The notes beneath the pieces are model-generated. The model was given only the letters and a program-made list of their open reading frames with translations. It did not search any database and was not told the origin of the DNA. Both the position numbers and the translations under genes were made by a program. Positions 63,818 to 64,000 of a DNA stretch of 64,000 nucleotides are shown here, one piece after another. The stretch is taken from contig OZ240666.1 in NCBI GenBank assembly GCA_965198675.1, positions 372,001 through 436,000 of the forward strand. Reading direction: 5' to 3'. The number at the start of each line of letters is the position of its first letter. Position 1 is the first letter of the stretch. The DNA is from Prochloron sp965198675 (GTDB lineage: Bacteria; Cyanobacteriota; Cyanobacteriia; Cyanobacteriales; Prochloraceae).

Positions 63818-64000
63818 ACTCCCCCGGTTAAAACACGGGGGATTCGGGATTTAAGCAGCAATCGCAGGGAAACCCCGTCTTACATTGCTGAGCAACTAGG
63901 TTGAGACCCCAACCTTTTTGATATTTATACTACGGCTGAATTTATTCAGCTTGCGCTTATATCCCCCGATTAAAATACGGGGGCTTTACGCTTTGCACCT
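63818..64000. mobile_element. End of probable IS200/IS605-type element or derived MITE (partial)
   Basis: Two near-identical hairpins, CCCCCGGTTAAAACACGGGGG (63824 on) and CCCCCGATTAAAATACGGGGG (63963 on), about 140 bp apart. Subterminal hairpins without inverted repeats are typical of IS200/IS605 ends, and a pair at this spacing suggests a short non-autonomous derivative or the end of a longer element beyond the window. It abuts the kinase fragment. No transposase is seen. Confidence 0.45.

Noticed and set aside
1..64000. Recoding of TAA as a sense codon
   Set aside because: Normal full-length genes such as gnd and kaiA end in TAA at family-typical positions, so TAA works as a stop; the six internal TAA are treated as lesions or possible readthrough.
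1..64000. tRNA or rRNA genes
   Set aside because: Scanning by eye for T-loop and anticodon-arm patterns and for rRNA landmarks gave nothing convincing; a covariance-model scan would be decisive.

Overview
The window is chromosomal DNA from a cyanobacterium, most likely a non-heterocystous filamentous one. It carries kaiABC, ldpA, carboxysome shell genes ccmK3-ccmK4, bvdR, ndhS, psb29/thf1, a plant-type [2Fe-2S] ferredoxin, hemF and glgP, and the HIP1 octamer GCGATCGC occurs at least 15 times. KaiA is full length (292 aa), unlike the shortened KaiA of Nostocales. The sequence is very rich in repeats: the heptamer ACCAGTT and longer composites around it, a GGTGGGCAATGCCCACC palindrome, C/G-run palindromes, and degenerate 'cgcagaggcgcagag' sequence. 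It also holds many toxin-antitoxin (TA) and Uma2-type genes, mostly among decayed genes.

Layout. 0-2.2 kb: a divergent metal ABC transporter (permease and ATPase on -, binding lipoprotein on +). 2.3-7.2 kb: accessory genes (hicA with a broken hicB, a cytosine-deaminase-like enzyme, a RelE/HigB-type TA pair) set in repeats. 7.2-12.1 kb: ccmK3-ccmK4, a lone Opp/Dpp-type permease, and a PlsY-PEP-synthase-like fusion. 12.7-15.4 kb: a secreted beta-helix repeat protein. 15.8-20.2 kb: bvdR, ferredoxin, a DUF790/Bax1-like nuclease, a tiny-gene operon and a MazF-type TA pair. 20.3-23.8 kb: two tandem Ser/Thr kinases with WG repeats. 24-32.2 kb: carbon metabolism (phosphoketolase, glycogen phosphorylase, 6-phosphogluconate dehydrogenase). 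32.6-33.5 kb: a GT10 pseudogene. 34-36.7 kb: ldpA with a ycf45-type ATPase. 37-41.8 kb: a broken PrlF/YhaV pair, an aspartase-like enzyme, an ArnT-like glycosyltransferase and a DUF928 gene with an internal stop. 42-42.6 kb: a large repeat array. 43-48.4 kb: the clock locus, with a divergent hybrid kinase. 48.4-53 kb: three Uma2 proteins, an HtrA/Deg protease and a conserved protein. 54.4-56.8 kb: ndhS, mrp, hemF. 56.9-60.5 kb: a group II intron relic, and an IS630 element that splits a gene. 60.6-61.3 kb: psb29. 61.3-64 kb: decayed VapBC and HicAB modules, a kinase fragment and the hairpin end of a probable IS200/IS605-type element.

How it works together: the core genes serve photosynthetic carbon metabolism and its timing. 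They cover the carboxysome shell, phosphoketolase and oxidative pentose phosphate flux, glycogen mobilisation, NDH-1, tetrapyrrole and bilin synthesis, and the circadian oscillator. LdpA, a redox-linked clock input protein, lies in the same window as kaiABC. Next to kaiA is a hybrid histidine kinase whose two receiver-like domains have lost the phospho-acceptor Asp, the arrangement that makes CikA a clock kinase.

The most unusual signals are: (1) six short genes that read to a family-typical end except for a single in-frame TAA, five of them in TA modules; (2) intergenic repeats that have entered coding sequence in frame (bvdR, the IS630-split gene, the ends of other genes); (3) the IS630 insertion, which can be reversed on paper to restore a 200-codon gene; (4) the kaiABC-linked pseudo-receiver kinase; (5) the acyltransferase-PEP-synthase fusion. 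No tRNA, rRNA or CRISPR array was recognised.
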